NCBI GenBank assembly: GCA_017425245.1 | Contig: JAFOOX010000031.1 | Span: forward strand, 1 to 64,000 | Length of the DNA stretch: 64,000 nt | Direction of reading: 5' to 3' | DNA from: Gammaproteobacteria bacterium | Lineage (GTDB): Bacteria > Pseudomonadota > Gammaproteobacteria > Enterobacterales > Neiellaceae | In this document: in pieces, positions 1 to 9,554 of the stretch | Position numbering within the stretch: the first letter of the stretch is position 1 | How the letters are laid out: every line of letters begins with the position of its first letter | Translations under genes and position numbers: made by a program | The notes under the pieces: generated by a model | What the model saw: the letters and a program-made list of their open reading frames with translations, nothing else | What the model was told of the DNA's origin: nothing | The model's database searches: none

Positions 1-635
1 CGAAGGGGCGGAGAGTACCGATATTGCCAACTGCGTTGTCGATTCTCCGGCTGCACGCGACTGCGGCTGCGCCGTGGCAGCAGATGCGCCTGCGGCGCCC
101 GGATGCGGGCTTCCGCGCCCGCGCGACGGGCAGGAAGACCGGTCCCGCCCGGCCTCCCTGCACCCACCGGCGGCCCCCGAGATCACCACCATCTATTACT
201 GACGATTGTTCTGCCGGGCTACGGGGTCGCCACAAAGTCACATCCCTGTGCCTTAGTGGCTTTCGTCGCCGTCCAGGCGACTCACCCCCTTCGCCCGGCT
301 GGTCGCGGGTTAGCCAGCGCCGTGCGGGCGGTGATCAAGGGGGAAAGCGAGACTCACCTGCCAGGTATGGCGTGCTGTTTGGCCCAACCCGTTTGAGCAG
401 CGCCACGCTCACACAGCAGCCAGATTCGGCATTGGGGCTGGTGGCAGGTCGAGGCAACAGGAGGTTGCCAAGAGCGAGCCCGGCACAAGGATGTGCCGTC
501 GAGCGGCCTGCCAGCAGCTCCAGAACAGGCCACGGCTAGCGACAGCGCTGCTCTACCGGGCCGGTTGGAGGTGCAGGAGGAGGGGCCGGCCACCCTCCTC
601 CTGCTCGTCATGCATGGGCGAAACCCTGCTCTGCA

Positions 636-797
636 GCGGCGCAGCCGCATCTACTGCCGCGTAGCGGCGCTCTCAAAACAGCTGCGCGAGGTGGGCAACC
701 TCGCTCTGCGGCGGCGCAGCCGCATTGGCCCGCGCAGCGGGCATCTAAGGCCCAGCGCCGGCCAGTCGGCGCTCTTATCAAATCGCCACGCGATTTG
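636..797. repeat. Array of seven consecutive perfect hairpins
   Basis: Seven inverted repeats follow each other: 636-648 (GCGGC/GCCGC), 656-668, 686-704 (GCGAGGT/ACCTCGC), 711-723 (same as the first), 728-742 (GCCCGC/GCGGGC), 754-773 (AGCGCCG/CGGCGCT) and 779-797 (CAAATCG/CGATTTG). A short GCTCT word recurs between them. None has a T tract, so they are not ordinary terminators. The pattern resembles REP/BIME-type extragenic palindromes, but the individual stems differ in sequence. Confidence 0.7.
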
Positions 798-827
798 TCT
801 TAACGCTGGTAGCGCAGCGGCAATCTC

Positions 828-881
828 AGATGCGAGATGCGAGATGCGAGATGCAAGCAGCAAGCAGCAAGCAGCAAGCAG
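828..881. repeat. Heptanucleotide tandem repeat
   Basis: Four copies of AGATGC(G/A) are followed without a break by nearly four copies of AGCAGCA, so a strict 7-bp period runs through 54 bases. It lies directly after the hairpin array and before ilvI. No gene crosses it convincingly. It could change copy number by slippage. Confidence 0.85.
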
Positions 882-1088
882 AGCAATACGGCCGGTTGTG
901 GCGGTCACCGTAGCCACTTTCGTCAAGGCCTGCGGGCCGCCATTCCACGAGCTTTTGAGCCATGCCAAAAAAGGCGAATAACCCCCAAAACCGGCGGTTG
1001 ACAGTGGTTGGGCAATCTTGGAGGCTGTCAGGTCCGTAAGCGCGGATGTACTTTTAGTCCGGTTCTATCTTTTGGGCGGGTATTGACA

Positions 1089-2846
1089 ATGACAAAAACG
1101 CCACGCAGTGACCAGGCGGGCCAGGGCCAGTTGATGCTGTCCGGCGCGCAGATGGTGTGCCAGAGCCTTTCTGACCTTGGGATCAAACACATTTTCGGTT
1201 ACCCCGGCGGCTCGGTGTTGGACATCTATGATGCCCTGTTCCAGCACGGCGACATTGAGCACATCTTGGTACGCCATGAGCAGGCCGCAGTGCACGCCGC
1301 TGACGCCTATTCGCGGGCGACCGGCAAGGTGGGTGTCTGTCTGGTGACCTCCGGTCCTGGCGCCACCAATACCCTGACTGGCATTGCCACCGCCTATATG
1401 GATTCAGTGCCGCTGGTGGTGCTGTCGGGCAACGTACCCACTTACCTCATCGGTAACGACGCCTTTCAGGAAAACGATATGATCGGCTGCTCACGCCCGA
1501 TCGTGAAACACAGTTTCCTGTGCAAGAAGGCCGAGGAGATTCCGGCGGCCATTGCCAAGGCGTTCTATATTGCTGCTACCGGTCGCCCTGGTCCGGTGGT
1601 GGTCGACCTGCCCAAAGACACCCAGAATCCGGCACTCAAGTTCCCCTATCACCTGCCGCGCGACATCAAATTGCGCAGCTATAACCCGACGGTGAAGGGC
1701 CATGGCCGTCAGATCAAGAAGGCGCTGGAGACCCTGTTGGCCGCCAAGCGCCCAGTGATCTACGTCGGCGGTGGCGCCATCGCCTGTGATGCGGCGCCGC
1801 TGGTGACCCGTTTTGCCGAGCTGCTGGGGATGCCGGTCACTTGTACCCTGATGGGGCTGGGCGCCTTCCCGGGTACCCACAAGCAGTCGCTGGGCATGCT
1901 CGGTATGCATGGTACCTTTGAGGCCAACAAGGCTATGCACAACAGTGACTGCATTCTCGCCGTTGGTGCCCGTTTTGATGACCGGGTGACCAACAACGTT
2001 GCCAAGTTCTGCCCGCAGGCCACCATCCTCCACATCGACATCGATCCGACGTCGATCTCGAAGACGGTCACCGCCCATGTGCCGATCGTGGGTTCGGTGG
2101 ACCATGTGCTGCAGCAGATGCTCGATGAGCTGGAAGCCCACCCGGTGCGCCCCAACGAGGCGGCGCTGGGTGAATGGTGGCAGACCATCAACAACTGGCG
2201 GGCGCGTAAGTGCCTGACGTACACCGACAGCACTGAGACCATCAAGCCGCAAAAGGTGATTGAAACCCTCTACAAGATCACCCAGGGCGATGCCTATATC
2301 ACGTCAGACGTGGGCCAGCACCAGATGTTCGCCGCGCTCTACTATCCGTTCGCCAAGCCGCGACGCTGGATCAACTCTGGTGGTCTCGGCACCATGGGCT
2401 TCGGCCTGCCGGCGGCAATGGGGGTGCAGAAGGCGTTCCCGGAGGCGGTGGTGGCCTGTGTCACGGGTGATGGCTCGATCCAGATGAATATTCAGGAGCT
2501 GTCGACCTGTCTGCAGTATGGGCTGCCGATCAAGATCATCAGCCTTAACAATGCCCAGCTGGGCATGGTCAAGCAGTGGCAGGACATGTTCTATTCCAAC
2601 CGCCACAGCCAATCCTACATGGAGTCGATGCCTGACTTCGTCAAGCTGGCCGAGGCCTATGGCCATGTCGGTATGCGGGTGAGTGATCCGGCCGATCTGG
2701 AGCGGGCAATGAGCGAAGCCTTCGCCATGACCAACCGGTTGGTTTTCATGGATATTCAGGTTGATCAGGCGGAGCATGTCTACCCGATGCATATTAAGTT
2801 CGGGGCGATGGATGACATGTACCTGTCCAAGACGGAGAGAACCTGA
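1089..2846 (+). CDS. ilvI: Acetolactate synthase isozyme III, large (catalytic) subunit
   Basis: Condenses two pyruvates, or pyruvate with 2-oxobutyrate, to acetolactate or acetohydroxybutyrate, the first shared step of valine, leucine and isoleucine synthesis; uses ThDP, FAD and Mg2+. The 585-residue protein has the catalytic Glu64 in [13 protein letters not shown] and the ThDP/metal motif GDGSIQMN starting at residue 460. It ends in SKTERT, as in E. coli IlvI. I chose ATG 1089 because the reading frame upstream lacks family similarity and a purine-rich GGCGGG lies just ahead; MLSGAQM about 14 codons later is the nearest match to the E. coli start and is an alternative. Its stop overlaps ilvH by one base, so the two subunits are translationally coupled. 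Confidence 0.97.
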   Translation: MTKTPRSDQAGQGQLMLSGAQMVCQSLSDLGIKHIFGYPGGSVLDIYDALFQHGDIEHILVRHEQAAVHAADAYSRATGKVGVCLVTSGPGATNTLTGIATAYMDSVPLVVLSGNVPTYLIGNDAFQENDMIGCSRPIVKHSFLCKKAEEIPAAIAKAFYIAATGRPGPVVVDLPKDTQNPALKFPYHLPRDIKLRSYNPTVKGHGRQIKKALETLLAAKRPVIYVGGGAIACDAAPLVTRFAELLGMPVTCTLMGLGAFPGTHKQSLGMLGMHGTFEANKAMHNSDCILAVGARFDDRVTNNVAKFCPQATILHIDIDPTSISKTVTAHVPIVGSVDHVLQQMLDELEAHPVRPNEAALGEWWQTINNWRARKCLTYTDSTETIKPQKVIETLYKITQGDAYITSDVGQHQMFAALYYPFAKPRRWINSGGLGTMGFGLPAAMGVQKAFPEAVVACVTGDGSIQMNIQELSTCLQYGLPIKIISLNNAQLGMVKQWQDMFYSNRHSQSYMESMPDFVKLAEAYGHVGMRVSDPADLERAMSEAFAMTNRLVFMDIQVDQAEHVYPMHIKFGAMDDMYLSKTERT

Positions 2847-3340
2847 TGCGCCGTATTCTGTCGATTTTGCTGGAAAACGAAGCCGGTGCCCTGTCGCGCA
2901 TTGTCGGCCTCTTCTCTCAGCGTGGTTACAACATTGAAACCCTGACGGTGGCCCCGACCCAGGATGAGAGTCTGTCGCGCATCACCATCACCACCCGTGG
3001 TGATGAACGGGTGCTGGAGCAGATCACCAAGCAGGTCAACAAGCTGGTGGATGTGCTCAAGATCACCGACCTGACCGAAGGGCCGCACATCGAGCGCGAA
3101 CTGATGCTGATCAAGCTGCGCGCCCAAGGCGCCAAGCGTGAAGAGATCAAGCGTACCGCCGATATCTTCCGTGGCCAGATCGTCGACGTCACCCCGACCA
3201 TCTACACCGTGCAGCTGACCGGCCCCAGCGACAAGCTGGATGCCTTCATCGATGCGGTGCGCGATGTCACCGAGATTGTCGAGACGGTGCGTTCCGGAGT
3301 CTCCGGCATCGCCCGTGGTGAGCGTTCGCTGGGGGTTTGA
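2846..3340 (+). CDS. ilvH: Acetolactate synthase isozyme III, small regulatory subunit
   Basis: Regulatory partner of IlvI that raises its activity and confers valine feedback inhibition. At 164 residues it matches the family length. The N-terminal ACT domain (RRILSILLENEAGALSRI) forms the effector site, and the C-terminal half has the usual ALS_ss_C fold features. The start codon shares its A with the ilvI stop codon (TGATG), which indicates coupled translation of a two-gene operon. Confidence 0.97.
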   Translation: MRRILSILLENEAGALSRIVGLFSQRGYNIETLTVAPTQDESLSRITITTRGDERVLEQITKQVNKLVDVLKITDLTEGPHIERELMLIKLRAQGAKREEIKRTADIFRGQIVDVTPTIYTVQLTGPSDKLDAFIDAVRDVTEIVETVRSGVSGIARGERSLGV

Positions 3341-3370
3341 TTGGCCACAGTGGTCGTCTGTTGACCTGAC

Positions 3371-3399
3371 AGGCCGGCATCATGCCGGCTTGTCTGTTT
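3371..3399 (+). terminator. Rho-independent terminator after ilvIH
   Basis: Stem GCCGGCA (3373-3379) and TGCCGGC (3383-3389) is followed by the T-rich TTGTCTGTTT. It lies 30 bases past the ilvH stop. It also covers an earlier in-frame ATG of the next gene, which argues for that gene starting at 3427. Confidence 0.7.
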
Positions 3400-3426
3400 A
3401 TGGCAGCTAGGGCAGGGAGTGGGGCA

Positions 3427-4395
3427 ATGGGCGATTTTCGTGACGCGGTGGTGGCGGCCTGGCAGATCGGTGGCAGTGGCCGCCAGTGGCAGCCATCGGA
3501 GCTGAGCCGCGAGTTGCCGTCAGAGCCGCTATGGCTCCATCTGGATCGCGCCGCGCCGGGGCTGGAAGAATGGCTGCAGCGGGTGGCCCAGGTGCCGGAG
3601 GCGGCGGTCAATGGCCTGCTCGATGAAGACACCCGGCCACGCATGGAGCTTTACGGTGATGGGGTGATGCTGATCCTGCGCGGGGTCAACGCCACTGATG
3701 GCCATGGCCACCATGAGATGGTGTCGCTGCGGCTGTGGATCACCCCGCGTTGCCTGATCACCCTGCGCAAGCGCTCGTTGTCGAGCATTCGCGCGGTGCG
3801 CCAGCGCTATGAAGAGGGGCGGGGAGCCGACCATATCGGTGGGCTGCTGCTGGCCCTGATTGAGAATCTCAATGGCCCCATGGATCGGGTTACCGATGCT
3901 ATCGAAGCGGCGTTCGATGCCCGTGAGACTGTGTCGGGGGAACGCCATGTTCGCCACGCCATGGTGGCGGTCAGCCGTCAGCGCAGCAAACTGGTGACCT
4001 TGCGCCGCTACATCCATCCGCAACAGGTGGCCTTGAGCAAACTGCTGGCGGCCCAGCCGACCTGGCTGAGCGAGCGCGATGGGGCGATGCTGCGCAATCT
4101 GGTTGATGATGTGGCCCGTCAGGTGGAAGATCTGGCGGCCCTGACTGAACGGGCGACCCTGCTTCATGATCAACTGAGCCACCAGCTGGCCGAGCGCCTC
4201 AACCGCAACATGTACCTGCTGTCGATGGTAACGGTGATCTTTATGCCGTTGACCGCAGTGACCGGCCTGCTCGGGGTCAACCTTGGTGGCATTCCGGGGG
4301 CTGCTCATCCGCTGGCCTTCGAGATCCTCTGTGGCCTGCTGGTGGTGATGATGGCCTTGGAGTTCTGGCTATTTCGCCGCTTTCATCTGTTGTGA
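3427..4395 (+). CDS. zntB: CorA-family zinc transporter ZntB
   Basis: Inner membrane divalent cation transporter of the CorA superfamily; ZntB proteins move zinc (and Cd2+). The 322-residue protein is close to E. coli ZntB (327). A long soluble N-terminal domain with helical segments is followed by two C-terminal membrane segments (about 268-287 and 300-318). The loop between them carries GVNLGGIPGA, the ZntB form of the CorA GxN selectivity motif. I start at ATG 3427, preceded by GGGAGTGGGG, rather than an upstream ATG buried in a terminator hairpin. Confidence 0.9.
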   Translation: MGDFRDAVVAAWQIGGSGRQWQPSELSRELPSEPLWLHLDRAAPGLEEWLQRVAQVPEAAVNGLLDEDTRPRMELYGDGVMLILRGVNATDGHGHHEMVSLRLWITPRCLITLRKRSLSSIRAVRQRYEEGRGADHIGGLLLALIENLNGPMDRVTDAIEAAFDARETVSGERHVRHAMVAVSRQRSKLVTLRRYIHPQQVALSKLLAAQPTWLSERDGAMLRNLVDDVARQVEDLAALTERATLLHDQLSHQLAERLNRNMYLLSMVTVIFMPLTAVTGLLGVNLGGIPGAAHPLAFEILCGLLVVMMALEFWLFRRFHLL

Positions 4396-4412
4396 AGTGA
4401 GGCCCGTTGTCC

Positions 4413-5597
4413 TCAGCTGTCGGCGTGGCTGACCACGCGGTTACGTCCCAGCTGTTTGGCCCGGTACATCCGTTTATCGGCACGCTCCATCAACGTCTGC
4501 AGGCTGGTGATCTCGCCACCGGCTTCGGCCAGCCCCAAGCTCAGGGTGATCTGCAACTCCTGCCCCTGCTGGCCAAAATGGGCGGCGGCGACACGGCTGC
4601 GGATGCGTTCGGCAATCAGGCTGGCCATGGCCAGATTGGTTTCTGGCAGCAGCAGGGCAAACTCCTCACCGCCTAAGCGGCCGATCATGTCGGAACGGCG
4701 CAGCTCGCCGACCAGCATTTCGGCCAGCCGGCGCAAAACCTGATCGCCGGCGGCATGGCCGCCATTGTCGTTAATGCTCTTGAAGTGGTCGACATCAATC
4801 ATCAGTAGTGACATCGGGTGCTGATAGCGGCGGCAGCGTTGCAACTCCTGCTCGGCAGCAAGCATGAAATAGCGGCGATTGTAAACTCCGGTCAAGGCAT
4901 CGGTAGTCGCCATGTTTTCCAGCTGGTGGATCAGCTGTTGGTTGTCGGCCTGCAGCTTCACCATGCGCGCCAGATTGTGATGGATTTGAGTACCGACATG
5001 GACCATCAGCAGCATGAAGCAGAGCGCCATACCGGTGATCATGTAGTAGATGCTTTGCCCCTCAATCAGCGGCCGTACCAGCAGGATCAGGATCGGGGCG
5101 ACCATGTCGAGAGCAAACAGCCGTAAATGGGGGCTGCTCATAGCGGTGTTGGCGGCAATAACGCCAAGCAGGATCACGGCGATCGACAGATGGTTGGCAA
5201 AGTCGCCGGGCACCCATGCCCATAGACCGAGGGCACTCCAGTTAAAGATCAGCGCGCCATGGGCCAGGCCAATCCGCTGCACCCACTGTTCAACATTGCT
5301 GATCGTGGCTTCGCGCTGGCAGCGGTCATACAGGCGCAGGCAGGTGAAGGTGAGGGTGATGGAGGTCAGCACCCAAGCCAAGGCTGCCAGCCAAGGTACC
5401 CACAGCACCAGCAGCAGGCCGCCACTTAGCGACATCAAGGGCACCAGCACACGGTCAAGGCGATGGTTATCGATGTACAGGCGCAGATAGGCCAGTTCAA
5501 GAGTTTGGGGCGCAGGGCTGGCGCTGGCCAACAGGCCGGGCATTAGCGCCGACAGCGGCAACGACGACGGGGAGAGGGGCGAGGCATCCTGCTTCAT
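4413..5597 (-). CDS. Membrane-anchored diguanylate cyclase (GGDEF)
   Basis: Predicted to make cyclic di-GMP from two GTP. The N-terminal half (about 50-210) contains roughly six hydrophobic segments without a recognisable sensory family. The C-terminal domain begins with ATTDALTGVYNRRYF and has the active-site loop RLGGEEFALLLPE, an allowed GGEEF variant. RRSD sits five residues before it, matching the RxxD product-inhibition site, so feedback control should be intact. ATG 5597 gives 394 residues; a TTG 33 bases upstream is possible. It is convergent with zntB. Whether it controls the exopolysaccharide locus in this window is unknown. Confidence 0.9.
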   Translation of the reverse strand: MKQDASPLSPSSLPLSALMPGLLASASPAPQTLELAYLRLYIDNHRLDRVLVPLMSLSGGLLLVLWVPWLAALAWVLTSITLTFTCLRLYDRCQREATISNVEQWVQRIGLAHGALIFNWSALGLWAWVPGDFANHLSIAVILLGVIAANTAMSSPHLRLFALDMVAPILILLVRPLIEGQSIYYMITGMALCFMLLMVHVGTQIHHNLARMVKLQADNQQLIHQLENMATTDALTGVYNRRYFMLAAEQELQRCRRYQHPMSLLMIDVDHFKSINDNGGHAAGDQVLRRLAEMLVGELRRSDMIGRLGGEEFALLLPETNLAMASLIAERIRSRVAAAHFGQQGQELQITLSLGLAEAGGEITSLQTLMERADKRMYRAKQLGRNRVVSHADS

Positions 5598-5699
5598 ATG
5601 ACGTACCAGCCTGGTGTCAGAATAATCCAATCCGTCTGGATGGCGGTGGACGACTGAGACTGTAGCAAAGGTGGCTGGGGGTGTGAACCCCCAGCGGGT

Positions 5700-7013
5700 T
5701 CAGAGACTGGCGCTGTTGCCGTCAACCCAGCGTGGCACTAACGCTTGCTGAAGCGCTATGGCTGGATCGTCGCCCCAGCTGGCGGCCAGTTCGGCAGCGC
5801 GACCATTGATGGCGGCAAACCAGCCGGGATGGCGGCGGATGTTTAGGGCTAGCTCGTTGATGGCACTCTCGGCCAGCCCGGTGTAACTGGCCAAAAAGCC
5901 TTCCAGCTGATCGCCGGGCAGCTGGCCAGCGTGGTAGCTGATGTCGGCGACCGCTGCGGCACGGAACACCACCAGTACAGGGGCTACGGCGGTGATCGGT
6001 GGCTGTGGCTGGTTGAGCTGATGCTCGCCAAGCGCCAGTGCCAAGGCTTGCCACCAGGCTTCGCGATCGGCACTGTCAAGCCACAGCTCGGCACGGCTCA
6101 AATGCTGGCGCTGCTGCTGGACGGCAGCCAGTAGCAGCTGCCAGTTGCTACGGCTGGCGCCTGCCAGTGGTGGTTCGTTACACCCTTGAATCAGCGCCAA
6201 GTTGGCGGTGGGTTGCAGGGCCGCTGGCAGCACCAGTGTCGGTGTGGCGGCGGCGGCCAGAAACTCGCGCCAGCTACGGCTGTCGCCACTGGCCAGTAGT
6301 TGGGCCTGCAGCCGGTCGCTGATAGCCGTCAGTGCTGTTTCTGCGGTGGCCAGTGGCCGATCCGGGCTGCCGCCAAAGCGGGTCAAACGGTAGCGCCAGA
6401 AGGCGTTGCCCTGCTCACGAACTGTCGCCGGTTGAGTCTCCCAGCCATCGCTGCGGGCCACCAGCTCGCGCCACACGGATGGCCGTTCGAGGACCGCTGG
6501 CAGGCGAGTGTCGATGCTTTGCAGCTGACGCCACACCACTTCCCCAGGGCCCGCGCCAACCTGGCGTTGGGCCTGGATCAGGCTGGCCAACCGGGCCAGC
6601 TGATCGGCGCTGGTTTGATTGCGGCTGGCCTCCTGCTGCAGTGCCGTCAACAACGGTGGCGCCAGTGGCTGCTGATAGCGGAACGGCTGACCAGCACGGT
6701 CGGCCTGCAGTCGCCAGCGGGCATAGGGGGTATCGGGGCTTTGCGGATCGAGCTTGCTGAGCAGGGTGGTGCCGATGGCCAAGGTAGCGGCCGCCGCCTC
6801 ATCGTCGATCAGTTGCGGCTGGCCGCGACACAGCCATTCTGCTGGCAAGGTCCCGCCGAGATAGCTCAGCGCCGCTTCACTCAGCGGTGCCACCACCAAG
6901 GGCGCAGGCATCGCAGCTGCCGGTTCGCCAGCGGCTGTCGGCGCGGGTGGCTGGTCGCCACAGGCTGTGAGCAGCAGGCCAGTCAGCATCAACAGTGGGC
7001 GGATCCAACTCAT
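5700..7013 (-). CDS. Putative lipoprotein of unknown function
   Basis: I do not recognise a family. The 437-residue protein starts with a short signal peptide ending in the lipobox LTAC (Cys about 18), so it should be lipid-anchored, and the +2 residue is Gly, compatible with the outer membrane. The rest is rich in Ala, Gln and Leu, with helical character and many Trp residues, and has no clear catalytic motif. It begins 10 bases after hemW on the same strand and is probably the last gene of the yggS-to-hemW operon. Confidence 0.75.
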   Translation of the reverse strand: MSWIRPLLMLTGLLLTACGDQPPAPTAAGEPAAAMPAPLVVAPLSEAALSYLGGTLPAEWLCRGQPQLIDDEAAAATLAIGTTLLSKLDPQSPDTPYARWRLQADRAGQPFRYQQPLAPPLLTALQQEASRNQTSADQLARLASLIQAQRQVGAGPGEVVWRQLQSIDTRLPAVLERPSVWRELVARSDGWETQPATVREQGNAFWRYRLTRFGGSPDRPLATAETALTAISDRLQAQLLASGDSRSWREFLAAAATPTLVLPAALQPTANLALIQGCNEPPLAGASRSNWQLLLAAVQQQRQHLSRAELWLDSADREAWWQALALALGEHQLNQPQPPITAVAPVLVVFRAAAVADISYHAGQLPGDQLEGFLASYTGLAESAINELALNIRRHPGWFAAINGRAAELAASWGDDPAIALQQALVPRWVDGNSASL

Positions 7014-7023
7014 TCTGGGGGCC

Positions 7024-8169
7024 TCAGTCCTGCAAAAACAACGTCAATACACTGTTCAGATAGCGCCGGCCGCGCTGGGTCAGGTTGACCATGCGCCCGT
7101 CGCGGGTGAGCAGCTGCTGTGCCTCGGCGTCGGCCAGGCCGGCGTCGAGCAGGGTGGCCGGCTGGCTGGTGAGGGCCTCGAACTCGTCGAGGCTGAACGG
7201 CTGAAACAGTCGCAGGCGGTTGAGCAGGAACTCGAACGGCAGATCCTCGGCGGTTACGGTGGTCAGTTGTTCGCTGCGTCCGCGGCTGGCGGCCAGATAG
7301 GCCTTGGGGGTCTTGACCTTGACGGTGCGCAGCACAGTGCCAGCCGCGCCATCGGTGATCTTGCCGTGGGCACCGCAGCCGATGCCCAGATAGTCGCCAA
7401 ACTGCCAGTAGTTGAGGTTATGGCGACACTGCTGGCCGGGCTTGGCGTAGGCCGACACTTCGTACTGCTCATAGCCGGCGGCCAGCAGCAGGGCGTGGCC
7501 TGCCTCCTGAATGTCGGCCAGGGTGTCATCCTCCGGCAGCACGGGCGGCGCGGCATAAAAAGGGGTGTTGGGCTCCAGCGTCAGCTGATACCAAGAGAGG
7601 TGGGGGGGATTGAGGGCGATCGCCTGACGCAGATCCGCCAGCGCCTCATCCACCCCCTGACCGGGCAGGCCATGCATCAGATCCAGATTAAAGCTGGCCA
7701 GCGGCAGATCGGCCGCCAGCCGCGCCGCACGCTCGGCATCGCCACAGTTATGGATCCGCCCAAGGGCCTGCAACTGGCGGTTATTGAAGCTCTGCACACC
7801 GATGGAGATACGGTTGACCCCCGCTTCGACATAGGCAGCAAAGCGCTCGGCCTCCACCGTGCCGGGGTTGGCCTCCAGGGTGATTTCAGCATCTGTGGCC
7901 AGCGTTATCCGTGCCCTCACGCCGTCGAGCAGTGTCTGGATAGCGTGGCCTGAAAACAGGCTGGGGGTGCCACCGCCGATAAAAATGGTGCTGATCGGCC
8001 GGCTGCCGTCGGTGCGCTGCCATTCGCCTTGCAAGTCGTCGAGCAGGGCCGCCACATACTCGGCTTCCGGCAGGACGCCGCCGTTAGCGTGAGAGTTGAA
8101 ATCGCAATAGGGGCACTTGCGCACGCACCAAGGGATATGAATATAAAGGCCAAGGGGCGGTTGGATCAC
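7024..8169 (-). CDS. hemW: Heme chaperone HemW (radical SAM)
   Basis: HemN-like radical SAM protein that binds heme and is thought to insert it into respiratory enzymes; it is not a true coproporphyrinogen oxidase. The N terminus [16 protein letters not shown] contains the CX3CX2C cluster motif, followed by GGGTPS in the SAM-binding region. The 381-residue length fits the HemW family. It starts with GTG, which overlaps the rdgB stop by four bases (GTGA). Older annotations may call it YggW or HemN. Confidence 0.95.
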   Translation of the reverse strand: MIQPPLGLYIHIPWCVRKCPYCDFNSHANGGVLPEAEYVAALLDDLQGEWQRTDGSRPISTIFIGGGTPSLFSGHAIQTLLDGVRARITLATDAEITLEANPGTVEAERFAAYVEAGVNRISIGVQSFNNRQLQALGRIHNCGDAERAARLAADLPLASFNLDLMHGLPGQGVDEALADLRQAIALNPPHLSWYQLTLEPNTPFYAAPPVLPEDDTLADIQEAGHALLLAAGYEQYEVSAYAKPGQQCRHNLNYWQFGDYLGIGCGAHGKITDGAAGTVLRTVKVKTPKAYLAASRGRSEQLTTVTAEDLPFEFLLNRLRLFQPFSLDEFEALTSQPATLLDAGLADAEAQQLLTRDGRMVNLTQRGRRYLNSVLTLFLQD

Positions 8170-8762
8170 CCGCGCTGCTCCAGCGCGGCGGCCAGCAGCG
8201 CCAGTGCCCGGCCACGATGGCTGAGCTGGTTCTTACGCACGCTTTCCAGTTCGGCCGAGGTGCTGTTTTCGCTGGGCACCCAGAACACCGGGTCGTAACC
8301 AAAGCCGTTGATGCCGCGGGGCTCGCGGGTGATCACCCCCTCCCACTGGCCGTGGCAGATGAGCGGCGTCGGATCTGCGGCATGGCGCAGATAGACCAGC
8401 ACGCAGTGAAAGCGGGCGGTGCGCTCGGCGTCCGCCACGCCGTCAAGCATCAGCAGCAACTTGTCGAGGTTGGCGCGATCACCCGCACCGGGGCCGGCAT
8501 AGCGGGCGCTGTAGATGCCGGGGGCGCCGTCGAGGGCATCGACCTCGAGCCCCGAGTCATCGGCAATCGCCGGCAGGCCGGTCACCGCTGCTGCATGGCG
8601 GGCCTTGATGATGGCGTTTTCGATGAAGGTCAGGCCGGTTTCATCGGCGTCGCTTACCCCCAGCTCGGTCTGCGGCACTATGGTCAGACCCAGGGGGGCG
8701 AGCATCGCCGCCAGCTCTTTCACTTTGCCGGCGTTGCCGGTGGCCAGCACGATCCGTTTCAT
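8166..8762 (-). CDS. rdgB: dITP/XTP pyrophosphatase RdgB
   Basis: House-cleaning nucleotidase that hydrolyses dITP, ITP and XTP to monophosphates, keeping deaminated purines out of DNA. The 198-residue protein opens with [18 protein letters not shown], the HAM1 family signature, and contains the metal/base region [16 protein letters not shown] and SHRGRAL near the end. It is coupled to hemW downstream. Confidence 0.96.
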   Translation of the reverse strand: MKRIVLATGNAGKVKELAAMLAPLGLTIVPQTELGVSDADETGLTFIENAIIKARHAAAVTGLPAIADDSGLEVDALDGAPGIYSARYAGPGAGDRANLDKLLLMLDGVADAERTARFHCVLVYLRHAADPTPLICHGQWEGVITREPRGINGFGYDPVFWVPSENSTSAELESVRKNQLSHRGRALALLAAALEQRG

Positions 8763-8833
8763 TTGCCCGATTCCTGCTTCAAAAAGATAACGGCCGACAG
8801 GATAGCGGCCGTGGTCGTTGCTGCAACTGGCGC

Positions 8834-9253
8834 CTAATCGGCGTAGAGGGTTTTTTCGAAGCGCAATTGTTTGCTACTGCCATCGGCCAGCTGGATATCA
8901 ATGGCAAAACGCCATAGCTCCTCACTGTGGAAGTCGATGGTGGCGATGTAGTAGATGGCGTTACCTTCGCGCACTTCCCGAAAGGTCAGCGTCTGCAGCT
9001 GGCTGAGCAGGTTGCGCGCTTCACCGTTAATGGTCGCGGCCAGTGGTGGGGCATTGTGTTCAGGGCCATCAAGCACGGCGATGCTGATCAAGTTACGGGT
9101 GCTGCTGCGCTTGATTTGATACGTGGACGCTACCTCCGGAGTCAGGTAGGTGGTGGGTGACAGATTGTAGTGAATGGTGCGGCCATCGAACTCGAGGGTA
9201 TCCGCAGTGGCTGCCAGCGACATGAGTGTCAGCAGTAGCATCAACGCGCGCAT
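8834..9253 (-). CDS. Secreted DUF4426-type protein
   Basis: A 139-residue protein with a clear signal peptide (cleavage near ATA-DT, residue 17), so periplasmic or outer-membrane exposed. It resembles the DUF4426 proteins that occur at this position between yggU and rdgB in related gammaproteobacteria. Function is not established. Its ATG shares a base with the yggU stop (TGATG). Confidence 0.8.
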   Translation of the reverse strand: MRALMLLLTLMSLAATADTLEFDGRTIHYNLSPTTYLTPEVASTYQIKRSSTRNLISIAVLDGPEHNAPPLAATINGEARNLLSQLQTLTFREVREGNAIYYIATIDFHSEELWRFAIDIQLADGSSKQLRFEKTLYAD

Positions 9254-9549
9254 CAGCGGCTCTCCAGTAGGGGGGCCAGTTCGTCAGGGATCTGGCCAGG
9301 GTTAATAATGCGCAGCCGCTTGTGGCGACTGCAGTCGCCGGCTTCCAGCACCACCGCCTTTTTGGCCACCTTGCACCATTTGGCAAAGCAGGCTTGCAAC
9401 TGGCCATTGGCGGCACCATCCACCGGCGGGGCGGTGAGGGCGACCTTTAGCTCGTCGCCATGTAACCCGAGTATGGCATCGCGGCTGGCGCGCGGCTGGA
9501 TGTAGAGGCTAAGCACCAGATCCGCGCCGTCGCGACGCACCGCAGCCAT
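9253..9549 (-). CDS. yggU: YggU family protein (DUF167/UPF0235)
   Basis: Small 98-residue member of the DUF167 family; biochemical role unknown. Recognised by the central LTAPPVDGAANGQL segment, which is the family hallmark, and a preceding IQPRASRDAILGLHGDEL. It lies between yggT and the DUF4426 gene in the conserved yggS-proC-yggT-yggU order. Confidence 0.93.
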   Translation of the reverse strand: MAAVRRDGADLVLSLYIQPRASRDAILGLHGDELKVALTAPPVDGAANGQLQACFAKWCKVAKKAVVLEAGDCSRHKRLRIINPGQIPDELAPLLESR

Positions 9550-9554
9550 CAGGG

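Larger units (their letters stand above)
1..1088. other. Gene-poor, hairpin-rich intergenic region upstream of ilvI
   Basis: I find no protein family in this stretch. The open frames here are GC-rich, have arginine/proline-rich translations without recognisable motifs, and overlap one another on both strands, so I treat them as chance. Positions 636-797 hold seven short perfect hairpins in a row and 828-881 hold a 7-bp tandem repeat (see those entries). The stretch 180-470 also has many complementary segments; I compared it with the cobalamin riboswitch, RNase P RNA and tmRNA cores and could not match any. A TTGACA element lies near 995 but has no good -10 partner. Confidence 0.6.

Noticed and set aside
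180-470. Cobalamin riboswitch on the minus strand
   Set aside because: Segments like GGCGCTGG, CCCGCGACC and GCCACT resemble parts of the core, but the GGTGAAAATCC-type helix and the closing CAGGAGACCTGCC are not in the right place.
24-981. Proteins in open frames at the left end (for example 24-539, 493-981)
   Set aside because: They overlap on both strands, have low-complexity Arg/Pro-rich translations and cross the hairpin and heptamer repeats; no family features.
1065-2792. Long minus-strand open frames antisense to ilvI
   Set aside because: They are shadows of a highly conserved gene with GC-rich third positions, and show no motifs.
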